A stretch of DNA of 64,000 nucleotides, taken from NCBI GenBank assembly GCA_016704425.1, contig JADJAC010000008.1, positions 62,001-126,000 of the forward strand. Reading direction: 5' to 3'. A model generated the notes under the pieces. It was not told the origin of the DNA and made no database searches. It saw nothing but the letters and a program-made list of their open reading frames with translations. Position 1 is the stretch's first letter. Each line of letters begins with the position of its first letter. The DNA comes from Sphingomonadales bacterium. GTDB taxonomy: Bacteria; Pseudomonadota; Alphaproteobacteria; Sphingomonadales; Sphingomonadaceae. Of the stretch, positions 25,735 through 34,889 are shown in pieces. The position numbers were made by a program, and so were the translations under genes.

Positions 25735-26179
25735 TGCGATACAACTCCCTCTTGAATGGCACGATAAGACCCTCGAGCTGATCGGGCCCAACCCAGCGCC
25801 AGGCGCGAAATTCCTGGTGCTTGGTTGCAATGTTCACATCGTCGTCGGTGCCCCGGAAACGCATCAGGAACCAGGTCTGGCGCTGCCCTCGATACCGACC
25901 GCCCCATATCCGGCCCAGCAATGACGGCGGAAGATCATAAAGAAGTTCTCCAGCCGAACGTGCGACCACATCGACAAGGTGCCGTGCAATGCCGGTTTCT
26001 TCTTCCAGTTCGCGGATCGCGGCGTCCTCGGGGCTTTCCCCAGGATCAATTCCGCCCTGCGGCATTTGCCAGGCGTCCGCATCGCTATCAAGCCTCTGCC
26101 CGACGAAGACCTGCGCTTCAGGGTTGAGCAGCATCACTCCGGCGCATGGGCGATATGGAAGGTCATCCGGACTCATCAT
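25703..26179 (-). CDS. rppH: RNA pyrophosphohydrolase (Nudix, 158 aa)
   Basis: RppH removes pyrophosphate from the 5' end of triphosphorylated RNA and so starts mRNA decay by RNase E-type enzymes; some homologues hydrolyse dinucleoside polyphosphates. The opening YRPCAGVMLLNPEAQVFVGQR is characteristic. The Nudix box spans residues 42-63 (G-x5-E-x7-R-E-x2-E-E-x-G all present). QTWFLMRFRG and FRAWRWVGPDQL complete the fold. The ATG overlaps the upstream secreted-protein stop (ATGA); a second ATG follows immediately. Confidence 0.93.
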   Translation of the reverse strand: MMSPDDLPYRPCAGVMLLNPEAQVFVGQRLDSDADAWQMPQGGIDPGESPEDAAIRELEEETGIARHLVDVVARSAGELLYDLPPSLLGRIWGGRYRGQRQTWFLMRFRGTDDDVNIATKHQEFRAWRWVGPDQLEGLIVPFKRELYRNVVAEFTPHF

Positions 26180-26895
26180 CGACCCAGAGATCTCTGTCGC
26201 TCAAGCAATTGGGCAGAGCGACATTCTGCATCCGTCGACGAGGTGCTGCACAGCCTTACTCTCCCGAATTGAGCAAGTGTCCCGGCAGCAGCCTTGTCCG
26301 CTATCGGCGGCTGGCCGTTCAGGAAACTGCGGCGCACCGCGAATTGCAGGGAGTAGGTATTCTGCGCGTCGCGAAAATGGAGGATAAGGCTTTGCTCGCC
26401 GCGGCTAGATGTCGCGCCGGGATAGGCTCCTGATGCAGTAGCAGCGCAACCTTTTGTAACCATGACTTGCGACACGCCATCGACCGTCTTGGCCGAACCC
26501 AGCGCGCGATAGAATGGAGACTTCGCGCAGCCTGCCGGATTGCCAAGGATCGCCGCCGCCAATTCTAGGTCGTTGCGGGTATCCGCACCCGGTCCCTTTG
26601 CACCCGTGACAGTGACCATCTGAGTCCAATTGTCAAAGGTTTCGCCATCGGGAAGGAACTCGAAAATGAATTGCCGCGCATTCTGTGCCTTGTAGGCAGG
26701 CACAAAGCCGCGGATCATATCGAACTTCATGATCCGCCCAAAGAGTGGCACTGTGATCGCAACGGGTTTTGCTGGGCTTTGCCGCCATGCCTCGCGCATT
26801 GCATCAGCGGCGGGCTTGATGGCGGGACCCTCTTCGACCTGGGCAATGGCAGGTGTCGCCATTGCAAGTCCAAGCAGGAAGGGCGTGAATTTCAT
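26176..26895 (-). CDS. Secreted protein of unknown function (239 aa)
   Basis: A signal peptide MKFTPFLLGLAMATPAIA predicts export to the periplasm. The mature part has no membrane segment and four cysteines (GCAKSPFY, TKGCAATAS, RLCSTSSTDAECRS), which could make two disulfides. I recognise no named domain. It overlaps the esterase gene upstream and rppH downstream by four bases each, so it is made with them. Repeated Arg/Lys at the end and the absence of catalytic motifs leave function open. Confidence 0.75.
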   Translation of the reverse strand: MKFTPFLLGLAMATPAIAQVEEGPAIKPAADAMREAWRQSPAKPVAITVPLFGRIMKFDMIRGFVPAYKAQNARQFIFEFLPDGETFDNWTQMVTVTGAKGPGADTRNDLELAAAILGNPAGCAKSPFYRALGSAKTVDGVSQVMVTKGCAATASGAYPGATSSRGEQSLILHFRDAQNTYSLQFAVRRSFLNGQPPIADKAAAGTLAQFGRVRLCSTSSTDAECRSAQLLERQRSLGR

Positions 26896-27830
26896 GCCTC
26901 GGCCATCACTGTTGCAAGCATCTCCTTCAAGGCAGCAAGGTTGGCGTCGATATCGTCCTGAACCGATGGGATTCCTTTTCGCAGATTGATATAGCCGTGG
27001 ATATTTCCCGCAGCTTCCAGATAAACCGTCTGCACTCCTGCGGCTTTCAGGGTTTCGGCATAGGCGCGACCCTGATCGCGCAGCGGATCGAGGCCCGCTG
27101 TCACAACCAGCGAGGGTGGCATTCCGCTCTGGTCATGCTCAAGCGGGTTGGCGCGACGATCTTCGGGATCGAATTGATAGGCATCCATGAACCAATCCAT
27201 GCCGTCCTTGGTAAGGAGGAAGCCCTCATTGAAATCCCGGTAGCTCTGCCAATCATTGTGCGAGGAAACTGCCGGGTAAATAGGGTGCTGTGCAATTACG
27301 GGAACCGACGCCGGGTGATCGCGGAGCGCCATTGTCGTTACGACCGTCAGGTTGCCGCCGGCACTGTCCCCCGAAAGGACAAGGCCCGTACAGGGAATAT
27401 TGTCTGCAATCCAGCGCGCCGCAGCTTCGCAATCTTCAGGAGCCGCAGGAAAGGGATGCTCCGGAGCGAGCCGGTAATCCACGGAGATGACGGGCATGTC
27501 GAGCTGGCGGGCCACTTCGGCGCAATAGGGCTCATGCGTATCAATGTCGCCGATGACAAACCCGCCCCCGTGGAAAAACACCATGACCGGCCCCGGTTGC
27601 CGATTCTCGCGAGCATCATACATGCGCGCGGGAATATTCCCGGCAGGCCCAGGAATCGAGAGATCGCGGATAATCGCAAGATTGCCCGTTTCGGCATCTG
27701 CGACGTGCCGCATGGCAAGCATCATGTTCCTGGCGTCGGCGACAGGCAGGTCCTGCATCTTCGGGCCGGGCTGATTGTTCAGGAACTGCAGGAACAATGC
27801 CACATCAGGTCGGACAAAATGCTCAGCCAT
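26892..27830 (-). CDS. Alpha/beta hydrolase, hormone-sensitive lipase family (312 aa)
   Basis: An HSL-type (family IV) esterase. The oxyanion-hole motif is FFHGGGFVIG (residues 85-94), the nucleophile elbow is GDSAGGN with Ser156, the acid lies in DPLRDQG and the catalytic histidine in GNIHGYINL. No signal peptide is present, so it is cytoplasmic. The start ATG at 27830 has AAGGAGA upstream; the frame runs 17 codons further but without support. Such enzymes hydrolyse short-chain esters or lactones. It heads the esterase-secreted protein-rppH-methyltransferase run and is divergent from korA. Confidence 0.9.
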   Translation of the reverse strand: MAEHFVRPDVALFLQFLNNQPGPKMQDLPVADARNMMLAMRHVADAETGNLAIIRDLSIPGPAGNIPARMYDARENRQPGPVMVFFHGGGFVIGDIDTHEPYCAEVARQLDMPVISVDYRLAPEHPFPAAPEDCEAAARWIADNIPCTGLVLSGDSAGGNLTVVTTMALRDHPASVPVIAQHPIYPAVSSHNDWQSYRDFNEGFLLTKDGMDWFMDAYQFDPEDRRANPLEHDQSGMPPSLVVTAGLDPLRDQGRAYAETLKAAGVQTVYLEAAGNIHGYINLRKGIPSVQDDIDANLAALKEMLATVMAEA

Positions 27831-27993
27831 CCAATCTTCTCCTTTTTCGTTGCACATGAGGACTAATCCGCTCAGAGCCATTCGTCCATGCGCAAAGAGA
27901 GATTGCGTGGCTGGCGAGTTTTACTAGTTTGTTGTCGCGGGGTTTCCGGTCTAGGGGCCTCTGCACAGACGATACAATCGCAGGACAGAGTTG

Positions 27994-29886
27994 ATGGCCT
28001 CCGCCGCACACAAGATTGACGATCAAGGAAATTCAAGCACCGCCAACCATCCCTCCGAAGCGGTTGTTGTCCGCTTCGCTGGCGATTCGGGCGATGGCAT
28101 GCAGTTGACGGGTGGCCAGTTCACTCTTTCATCGGCGCTTGCAGGCAATGATTTCGCCACTTTCCCGGATTTCCCCGCGGAGATCAGGGCGCCGCAGGGC
28201 ACATTGTTCGGGGTTTCCGCCTTCCAGATCAATTTCGGTTCGGATGAAATCGATACGGCCGGTGATGCACCCGATGTGCTCGTCGCGATGAATCCGGCGG
28301 CACTCAAGACAAATGTAAAGGACCTGAAGCCCGGTGGTCTGATCATTGCCGACAGTGGCGAGTTTTCTGCGCGCAATCTTGGCAAGGCCGAATATGACGC
28401 CAATCCGCTTGAAGATGACAGCCTGGCGCAATGGCAGGTGATCCATTTCAATATCTCCCAATTGACGATGGATGCCGTGAAGCCGTTCGGCCTTGGCAAC
28501 AAGGAAGCACTGCGCTGCAAGAACATGTGGACGCTTGGGCTGGCGCTCTGGATGTTCGATCGTGATCGGCAGCCGATTATCGACTGGCTCAATGGCAAAT
28601 TTGCGAAGAACAAGGTATTGGCCGATGCCAATATCGCGGCTTTGAATGCTGGCCATGCCTATGGCGAAACGGCCGAAATCGGGCAGCCCGGTTCGGTGCC
28701 CATCCCGCAGCGCCATATTTCGGCTGCTGACGTGGCCCCCGGGCTCTACCGGACGATTACCGGAGCAGAGGCAGTGGCCTACGGGCTTGTTGCTGGGTGC
28801 CATCTCGCCGGCGTAAAGATGTTCTTCGGCGGCTATCCGATCACGCCAGCATCGGCGATCCTCCATTATCTGTCGAACCTCAAGCATTTCGGGGTGACGA
28901 CATTCCAGGCAGAAGACGAAATCGCTGCAATCGCATCCGCAATCGGCGCATCCTATGCGGGGCAGCTGGGCGTTACGTCATCATCTGGCCCCGGCATCGC
29001 CTTGAAGGGCGAAGCGATGGGCCTTGCGGCGATGACGGAACTTCCGCTTGTCATTGTCAATTCACAGCGCGGCGGTCCTTCGACGGGCCTTCCAACCAAG
29101 ACCGAGCAATCGGACCTATATCAGGCAGTTTACGGCCGTAACGGCGATACACCGATGCCTGTGATTGCGGCGCGATCGCCCGCCGATGTATTCGAGTGCG
29201 CAATCGAGGCGGTGAGGATTGCGACCCAGTTCATGACGCCGGTCATCCTATTGACAGACGGCTATATCGCGAATGCGGCTGAACCCTGGAAGGTTCCCGA
29301 TACCGGCGATTTCAAGCCCTTCCCGGTAAGCTTTCTCGAATCCGTTCCCGAGGGCGGGTTCAAGCCCTATAGCCGCGACGACAAGCTGGCACGCCCTTGG
29401 GTCAAGCCCGGAACGCCGGGCCTGCTTCACCGGATCGGCGGTATCGAAAAGGAAGTGGATACCGGCCACATCAACTATTCGCCGGCCAACCACCAGGCGA
29501 TGACCGATATCCGCAAGAACAAGATCGACGGGATTGCGTCATATATTCCGGAACAGGATGTTTGCATCGGCGAGGATCATGGGACGCTCGCGATTGTGGG
29601 CTGGGGTTCGACTTTCGGTCCGATCCACCAGGCAGTGCGGCGTGCGCGTGCCAAGGGGCATGATGTTGCCCATATCCATGTGCGCCACATCTGGCCGCTG
29701 CCGTCCAACCTCGGCGACCTGCTCAAGCGCTATGATCGGGTTCTCGTGCCCGAAATGAATACAGGCCAGTTCAAGACCGTGCTGCGCGATCAGTTTCTGG
29801 TTGACGCGAAACCACTTAACAAGGTCAGCGGGCAGCCGTTCCGCATTGCCGAAATCGAAGCCGCGATTGAGGGAGAACTCGCATGA
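27994..29886 (+). CDS. korA: 2-oxoacid:acceptor oxidoreductase, fused gamma-alpha subunit (630 aa)
   Basis: Large subunit of a two-subunit 2-oxoglutarate (KorAB-type) ferredoxin oxidoreductase, which decarboxylates 2-oxoacids to acyl-CoA and passes electrons to ferredoxin. The first ~190 residues are the gamma domain (VVRFAGDSGDGMQLTGGQ, APQGTLFGVSAFQ). The rest is the alpha domain with FFGGYPITPASAILHYL, AEDEIAAIASAIGASYAG, TSSSGPGIALKGEA and NSQRGGPSTGLPTKTEQSD. A TTG precedes the ATG at 27994, which I prefer. The stop overlaps korB by four bases. The pair may work beside the 2-oxoglutarate dehydrogenase complex. Confidence 0.93.
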   Translation: MASAAHKIDDQGNSSTANHPSEAVVVRFAGDSGDGMQLTGGQFTLSSALAGNDFATFPDFPAEIRAPQGTLFGVSAFQINFGSDEIDTAGDAPDVLVAMNPAALKTNVKDLKPGGLIIADSGEFSARNLGKAEYDANPLEDDSLAQWQVIHFNISQLTMDAVKPFGLGNKEALRCKNMWTLGLALWMFDRDRQPIIDWLNGKFAKNKVLADANIAALNAGHAYGETAEIGQPGSVPIPQRHISAADVAPGLYRTITGAEAVAYGLVAGCHLAGVKMFFGGYPITPASAILHYLSNLKHFGVTTFQAEDEIAAIASAIGASYAGQLGVTSSSGPGIALKGEAMGLAAMTELPLVIVNSQRGGPSTGLPTKTEQSDLYQAVYGRNGDTPMPVIAARSPADVFECAIEAVRIATQFMTPVILLTDGYIANAAEPWKVPDTGDFKPFPVSFLESVPEGGFKPYSRDDKLARPWVKPGTPGLLHRIGGIEKEVDTGHINYSPANHQAMTDIRKNKIDGIASYIPEQDVCIGEDHGTLAIVGWGSTFGPIHQAVRRARAKGHDVAHIHVRHIWPLPSNLGDLLKRYDRVLVPEMNTGQFKTVLRDQFLVDAKPLNKVSGQPFRIAEIEAAIEGELA

Positions 29887-30905
29887 ACGACATGACCCCT
29901 GTTGCGAAATCATCGCCGAAGGATTGGGAAACTGATCAGGAAGTCCGCTGGTGTCCCGGTTGCGGCGATTATGCTATTCTGAAGGCCGTCCAGCGGACGA
30001 TGCCTGAAATCGGCGCGACGCCGGAAAACACCGTATTTGTGAGCGGCATCGGCTGCTCCTCGCGTTTTCCCTATTATATGGAAACCTATGGCTTTCATAC
30101 GATCCACGGTCGTGCGCCGGCTGTGGCGACGGGTGTGAAACTGGCCAATCCAGACCTTGATGTCTGGATCATCACCGGCGACGGAGATGCACTCTCGATT
30201 GGCGGCAATCACACGATGCACTTGCTGCGCCGGAACCTCGATTGCCAGATACTTCTCTTCAACAATGAGATTTACGGCCTGACCAAGGGGCAATATTCGC
30301 CGACCAGCCGGATCGGGACGCGCAGTCCTTCGACTCCCTTTGGCTCGGTCGATCGCCCGGCGACGCCCTGCGCCTTTGCACTTGGATCAGGCGCGCGCTT
30401 CGTAGCGCGCGGTTTCGACGTGAACAAGAACCTGCCGTCGGTGTTAAAGGCTGCGCACGCGCACAAGGGCGCAGCCTTCGTTGAAATCTTCCAGAATTGT
30501 ATCGTTTACAATGCCGATGTCTTCGCGTCCTTCACTGAAAAGGCGAATGCTGATCACCAACTCTGGCTCGAGAACGGACAACCGATGCTGTTTGCAGGAG
30601 GCTCCAAGGGCATCGCAATGGATATTGATAGGCTGACGCTCAAGGTCGTCGATGTTGCGGATGGTGATTGGCAAGGCGCGGGCGTGATAGTTCATGATGT
30701 CACGAATCGCGCCGTTGCCCATATGTTGGTTGAAATGCCGTTCGGTGCGTTCCCGATGGCGCTTGGTGTGCTTTACGATGATCCGCGCCCGACCTTCGAG
30801 GCGGCTGTGATGGAGCAGAATGCCAAGGCATCCGAAGGCAAGGTAGCTGACCTTCAGGCGCTCATTTCACGCGGCCAGAACTGGACTGTCGAAGCAAAGG
30901 AGTGA
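29883..30905 (+). CDS. korB: 2-oxoacid:ferredoxin oxidoreductase beta subunit (340 aa)
   Basis: The ThDP and iron-sulfur subunit of the KorAB enzyme. Cysteines 24, 27 (WCPGCGDY), 58 (GIGCSSRF) and 206 (FQNCIVYN) match the four [4Fe-4S] ligands of archaeal-type beta subunits. The ThDP-binding stretch ITGDGDALSIGGNHTMH runs into NNEIYGLTKGQYSPTS, and PTSRIGTRS is typical of the 2-oxoglutarate type. The start overlaps korA (ATGA). The gene ends four bases before the convergent lytic transglycosylase gene. An Fe-S-containing oxidoreductase in a presumably aerobic organism implies an oxygen-tolerant form. Confidence 0.93.
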   Translation: MNDMTPVAKSSPKDWETDQEVRWCPGCGDYAILKAVQRTMPEIGATPENTVFVSGIGCSSRFPYYMETYGFHTIHGRAPAVATGVKLANPDLDVWIITGDGDALSIGGNHTMHLLRRNLDCQILLFNNEIYGLTKGQYSPTSRIGTRSPSTPFGSVDRPATPCAFALGSGARFVARGFDVNKNLPSVLKAAHAHKGAAFVEIFQNCIVYNADVFASFTEKANADHQLWLENGQPMLFAGGSKGIAMDIDRLTLKVVDVADGDWQGAGVIVHDVTNRAVAHMLVEMPFGAFPMALGVLYDDPRPTFEAAVMEQNAKASEGKVADLQALISRGQNWTVEAKE

Positions 30906-30909
30906 ACGA

Positions 30910-32931
30910 CTAGCCGGGCTTTGATTTTCCGAGGTATCCGGAAAGCGGCGTCGAGCTTTTGATGTTTGCGCTCTTGGGATTGAGCAGGTCGTAAACGACT
31001 GCATTTTCCAGCACGCGCTGCACATAGTCGCGCGTTTCCGAAAGCGGGATACGCTCAATCCATGTCAGGACGTCCATACCCGAGCGCGGATCGCCAATGT
31101 TTCGGAGCCATCTGTCGACATTGCCCGGCCCTGCATTGTAGGCCGCGACAGCGAGGACATAGCTTCCGGAATAACGGTCCATCATCTGCCCGAAATAGGT
31201 GGAACCCAGCCGCACATTGTAGGTTGTGTCATACAGAGCCAGCGGATCGTAGTTCAATCCGGCAAGCGATGCAGTTTCCCGGGCAGTGCCCGGCATCAAC
31301 TGCATCAGGCCTCGCGCACCGGCATGGCTAACGATCTGGCGATCGAACTGGCTTTCCTGCCGCGCTATGGCATGAATCATTGTCCAGCTTCCTGCGATAT
31401 CGTCCGGCACCTGGACCTGCGGGAAGGCGGTGCGCAAATAATCGCCCAAGCCCGCCGCACGTGCATTGCGGCCAATCATGACCGCAAGATCAGGGCGATT
31501 GATCTTTTGGGCAAGCTCTGTGGCAAGGATTGAATCCAGATCCGTTGTCGATTTCGCTGCAATGGCGCGAACGAACTTTGTCTGCTCCAGCCACTGCCCC
31601 TGCGCCCCAAGGTATTTTGCTGCCTGGACGAGCGGGGAGTTTTCGAACGCCTGCCGTTGCGCTGCCGAGATTTCAATAACGCGCGTGGCTGAGGGCGGCG
31701 CGACAGGCCTGCCGAGCCGTTCGAGGGCAAGCTGGCCGTGGAACTGGTCGAAGAAAGCCCCGGCGCTGCTGTAGTAGCCGGCTGCCAATGCCTTCTGTCC
31801 CGAAGCTTCGGCCGCGCGTCCGGCCCAATAATAGCCCTTGGCGCGGGTTTGAGCTGATTGCGCAGCGTTTGCATAGAGGTTGAAAAGCGCAACGGCATCC
31901 TGTGGCTTGCCAAGCTGTGTCATCGCCGCTTGTCCGCCCAGCCAGGCAAGATCTGTATAGGTATCGCGCTCCGAAAATGGCCGTTCGCTTACGATTGTGC
32001 CGGTCGGATAGGTTTCTGCGAGTTGCCGGGCGATGTTGTATACGAGGCTGAACTGGCCGTCATTGCTCGCCGCTTTTGCAGTCACGTAGAGTATGTCGAG
32101 CCATTTGCCCGGATCGCGCGGCGGGCTGATCAAGGCGCGCGGCGCCGCAAGCAATTCCCGCGATGCAATGAGCTGGCCGGTGTTGCGCTGCCACCAATTG
32201 CGATCGGCAAGAAAACCGGCGTCGTTGCGGGCACTGTCGAACACCAGGGAAGATTTTGCCGCGGCATCGGGCGCCTTGGTGAGCATGGCCAGCCTGGCTT
32301 CGAACACGGCGCGTTTCTGAGGACTGACCAATGCAAGCTGGCGAGTGGCAGCGGTCGTCGCGCGGTCCCATAACAATCGGTCCATCCGCAGATCATGATC
32401 CGATGGGAGGATCGCATCGGCAAACCGGCCAAGCAGGCGGCTTTCGTCTTCAGGGGTGAGGGCGCCTCCGATCCAGGCGTTGCGCGCAGCTGTCTTTGCT
32501 TCTTCTCGGAAACCGCGCGCCGAAAGCGCTTCTGCAAAACGCAAGCTTGCTGTTGCGCTCAATGGCGGATAGCGGCGGAAAAAGGCCATGACCTGATCGC
32601 TGGACTCACCGTCAGTCCGCAACATCTTTTCGGCATTTTTCCGCATCGCGATCGAATCGGGGAAGCCCGCATGATGGATGAGAAAATTGGCGTAGCTGGC
32701 GAAGGGAAAATTCCCGGACTGGCTAAGCATTCGCCATTCGGAAACTGAACCCGCAATGGCGTCGGCAGGCCGCGGGGGCTGCGCGATCGGCATTGGCGTC
32801 GGCTGCAGGACCTGCGCAAATGCGCCTGTTGTTCCAAGCGCTGTGCCCAGGACCAACATTGACGTGACAAATCGTGTTGCAAAGCTGGACAGGGCAGGGG
32901 GTCCACTCCTATCTGGCCGCTTGGAATGCAT
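30910..32931 (-). CDS. Soluble lytic murein transglycosylase (Slt family, about 673 aa)
   Basis: Cleaves the beta-1,4 bond between MurNAc and GlcNAc in peptidoglycan, leaving 1,6-anhydroMurNAc ends. The N-terminal signal (VTSMLVLGTALGTTGAFA) exports it. About 450 residues of helical repeats (Slt U/L superhelix) follow. The C-terminal SLT domain contains IHAIARQESQFDRQ (catalytic Glu), SHAGARGLMQLMPGTARE, NVRLGSTYFGQMMDRY and AAYNAGPGNVDRWL. The start could be the ATG at 32952, 32943, 32940 or 32931; none has a clear Shine-Dalgarno and I take the last. It is divergent from dapA. Confidence 0.9.
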   Translation of the reverse strand: MHSKRPDRSGPPALSSFATRFVTSMLVLGTALGTTGAFAQVLQPTPMPIAQPPRPADAIAGSVSEWRMLSQSGNFPFASYANFLIHHAGFPDSIAMRKNAEKMLRTDGESSDQVMAFFRRYPPLSATASLRFAEALSARGFREEAKTAARNAWIGGALTPEDESRLLGRFADAILPSDHDLRMDRLLWDRATTAATRQLALVSPQKRAVFEARLAMLTKAPDAAAKSSLVFDSARNDAGFLADRNWWQRNTGQLIASRELLAAPRALISPPRDPGKWLDILYVTAKAASNDGQFSLVYNIARQLAETYPTGTIVSERPFSERDTYTDLAWLGGQAAMTQLGKPQDAVALFNLYANAAQSAQTRAKGYYWAGRAAEASGQKALAAGYYSSAGAFFDQFHGQLALERLGRPVAPPSATRVIEISAAQRQAFENSPLVQAAKYLGAQGQWLEQTKFVRAIAAKSTTDLDSILATELAQKINRPDLAVMIGRNARAAGLGDYLRTAFPQVQVPDDIAGSWTMIHAIARQESQFDRQIVSHAGARGLMQLMPGTARETASLAGLNYDPLALYDTTYNVRLGSTYFGQMMDRYSGSYVLAVAAYNAGPGNVDRWLRNIGDPRSGMDVLTWIERIPLSETRDYVQRVLENAVVYDLLNPKSANIKSSTPLSGYLGKSKPG

Positions 32932-32989
32932 AACGTTCATCATGATCGCCATATGGCGGAAAATGGTGAAGATTTGAAGGACTGCTCCT

Positions 32990-33865
32990 ATGTTTTCGGG
33001 CTCAATTCCCGCTCTGGTGACTCCTTTTCGCGACGGGTTGATTGACGAAGAGGCTTTTCGCCGGTTTGTGGACTGGCAAATCGCCAACGGATCGAGTGCT
33101 CTCGTCCCATGCGGGACAACCGGAGAGAGTGCGACCCTGTCCTATGACGAGCATTATCGCGTCATCGAATTGTGTATCGATCAGGCCAATGGGCGCGTGC
33201 CTGTCATCGCTGGTTGCGGTTCGAACGACACTGCGACGGCCGTTCGGCATATGGATTTTGCAAAGAAGGCGGGTGCAGCTGCGGCGCTTGTCGTGGCGCC
33301 CTATTACAACCGGCCGAACCAGGAAGGCATTTACGCGCATTTCGCGCATCTTGCCGAGCACAGCGACCTGCCGATGATTGCCTATAACGTCCCGGCGCGG
33401 ACAGTGACGGACATCCTGCCCGCCACGATGATAAAGCTTGCTGCGATCCCCTCAATCATCGGGATCAAGGACGCCAGTGGTAATCTTGCGCGCGTTTCCT
33501 CGCATCGTATCGGCTGCGGGCCAGATTTCTGCCAATTGTCCGGGAATGATGACATGGCGGTCGCGTTCAATGGCGCCGGAGGGGTGGGTTGTATATCGGT
33601 GACTGCCAATGTTGCCCCGAACCTTTGCGCCGAGGTTCAGAGAGCGTGTCAGGCTGGCGATTTTGCGCATGCGCGTGAGCTTGATGACGTGCTGCACGCA
33701 CTGCACGGTGCCCTGTTTGCTGACGCTTCGCCCGGGCCCGCGAAATATGCGCTCAGCCGGATTCTGGACTGGATGACCGATGAGCTTCGCCTGCCAATGA
33801 CACGCCCTTGCGAAGCCGCGCGCAATGCCGTCGATGCGGCTCTGGAGATTGCTGGATTGATCTGA
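32990..33865 (+). CDS. dapA: 4-hydroxy-tetrahydrodipicolinate synthase (291 aa)
   Basis: First committed step to meso-diaminopimelate and lysine: condensation of pyruvate with aspartate semialdehyde. The TIM barrel opens SGSIPALVTPFRDGLIDE. CGTTGESATL holds the proton-relay threonines, YNVPARTVTD carries Tyr132 and the arginine, and Lys160 in GIKDASGN is the Schiff-base residue. Length is standard. Shine-Dalgarno AAGGA lies upstream. Its stop overlaps the smpB ATG by one base (TGATG), a common dapA-smpB arrangement in alphaproteobacteria. Confidence 0.95.
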   Translation: MFSGSIPALVTPFRDGLIDEEAFRRFVDWQIANGSSALVPCGTTGESATLSYDEHYRVIELCIDQANGRVPVIAGCGSNDTATAVRHMDFAKKAGAAAALVVAPYYNRPNQEGIYAHFAHLAEHSDLPMIAYNVPARTVTDILPATMIKLAAIPSIIGIKDASGNLARVSSHRIGCGPDFCQLSGNDDMAVAFNGAGGVGCISVTANVAPNLCAEVQRACQAGDFAHARELDDVLHALHGALFADASPGPAKYALSRILDWMTDELRLPMTRPCEAARNAVDAALEIAGLI

Positions 33866-34344
33866 TGGCACGCCCCCGCCCCAGCAGTGACAAGGTCAAG
33901 GTCGTCGCCGAAAACCGGCGGGCGCGCTTCGACTATGCCATCGATCAGACCTATGAAGCCGGAATTGCGCTTACTGGAACTGAGGTCAAGGCGCTGCGTT
34001 TTGGCGAAGGATCGATTGCCGAAAGCTATGCTGAAGTGAAAGGCAATGAAATCTGGCTGGTCAATTCGAACATTCCTGAATTCAGCCACGGCAACCGGTT
34101 CAATCATGAACCGAAACGGCCGCGCAAACTATTGCTGCACGAGCGCGAGATCAACAAGATGCACGGCGCCGTGGCCCGGCAGGGAATGACACTCGTGCCT
34201 CTGTGCATTTATTTCAACGCCAGGGGGCGAGCGAAGGTCGAACTGGCCATTGCCAAGGGCCGCAAGGCACATGACAAGCGCGAACATATCAAGGAACAGG
34301 ACTGGAAGCGCGAAGCGGCCCGGCTGTTGAAGGATCGCGGATGA
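33865..34344 (+). CDS. smpB: SsrA-binding protein (159 aa)
   Basis: SmpB binds tmRNA and delivers it to stalled ribosomes for trans-translation. Family motifs are AENRRARFDYAIDQTYEAGI, LTGTEVKALRFGEGSI, NSNIPEFSHGN, RPRKLLLHEREI and the basic C-terminal tail LAIAKGRKAHDKREH plus KEQDWKREAARLLKDRG, which inserts in the decoding centre. Length is the usual ~160. It starts on the last base of dapA and overlaps the DUF2062 gene by four bases. No tmRNA gene is seen in the window. Confidence 0.95.
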   Translation: MARPRPSSDKVKVVAENRRARFDYAIDQTYEAGIALTGTEVKALRFGEGSIAESYAEVKGNEIWLVNSNIPEFSHGNRFNHEPKRPRKLLLHEREINKMHGAVARQGMTLVPLCIYFNARGRAKVELAIAKGRKAHDKREHIKEQDWKREAARLLKDRG

Positions 34345-34889
34345 TTGGCCTGATCGGAACTTTGAAAAGCAAGCTGCCCACGCGCGATTGGGTGGCCAAA
34401 AACCGTTGGACCCGTCCATTTGCGCACCATTTGTTACGACCGGACCTTTGGAGGCTGAACAGGCGTTCGGTGCCAAGAGGCGTTGCCATCGGATTGCTGA
34501 TAGCCCCGATCATCCCGGTTGCACACACGATGTTTGCTGCTCTCGCTGCCGTTCCGACTCGGGCGAACCTCGTGATTGCTGCCGCAGTGACCTGGCTGAT
34601 TAATCCCTTCACAATACCGCCCTTTTATTATCTTGCCTATCTTGTCGGCACGGCGATGCTCCATCTTGATGCCATGTCACCATTGCCGCACGTCGACCAC
34701 CCGGCGGCCGGGCAAGCGACGCAATGGGCTGCTTGGCTGATTGCCAAATCGGGACCACTGGCACTGGGGACTTTGGTCATGTCGGTTGTGATCGCTTCGA
34801 TTGGCTATCTCGTCTCGTCCTTCTTCTGGCGGTGGAATATCGGTCGCAAATGGCGTGCGCGATCTGTTCGGCGGCAGCGGGCAGGTTGA
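34341..34889 (+). CDS. DUF2062 membrane protein (182 aa)
   Basis: A basic N-terminus is followed by the DUF2062 pattern: RRSVPRGVAIGLLIAPIIPV, then AAVTWLINPFTIPPFYYLAYLVG, and a last membrane segment TLVMSVVIASIGYLVSSFFW before an Arg-rich tail. Two to three inner-membrane helices are likely. The function of the family is not established. It is coupled at both ends: four bases overlap with smpB and one base with cckA (TGATG). Confidence 0.88.
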   Translation: MIGLIGTLKSKLPTRDWVAKNRWTRPFAHHLLRPDLWRLNRRSVPRGVAIGLLIAPIIPVAHTMFAALAAVPTRANLVIAAAVTWLINPFTIPPFYYLAYLVGTAMLHLDAMSPLPHVDHPAAGQATQWAAWLIAKSGPLALGTLVMSVVIASIGYLVSSFFWRWNIGRKWRARSVRRQRAG

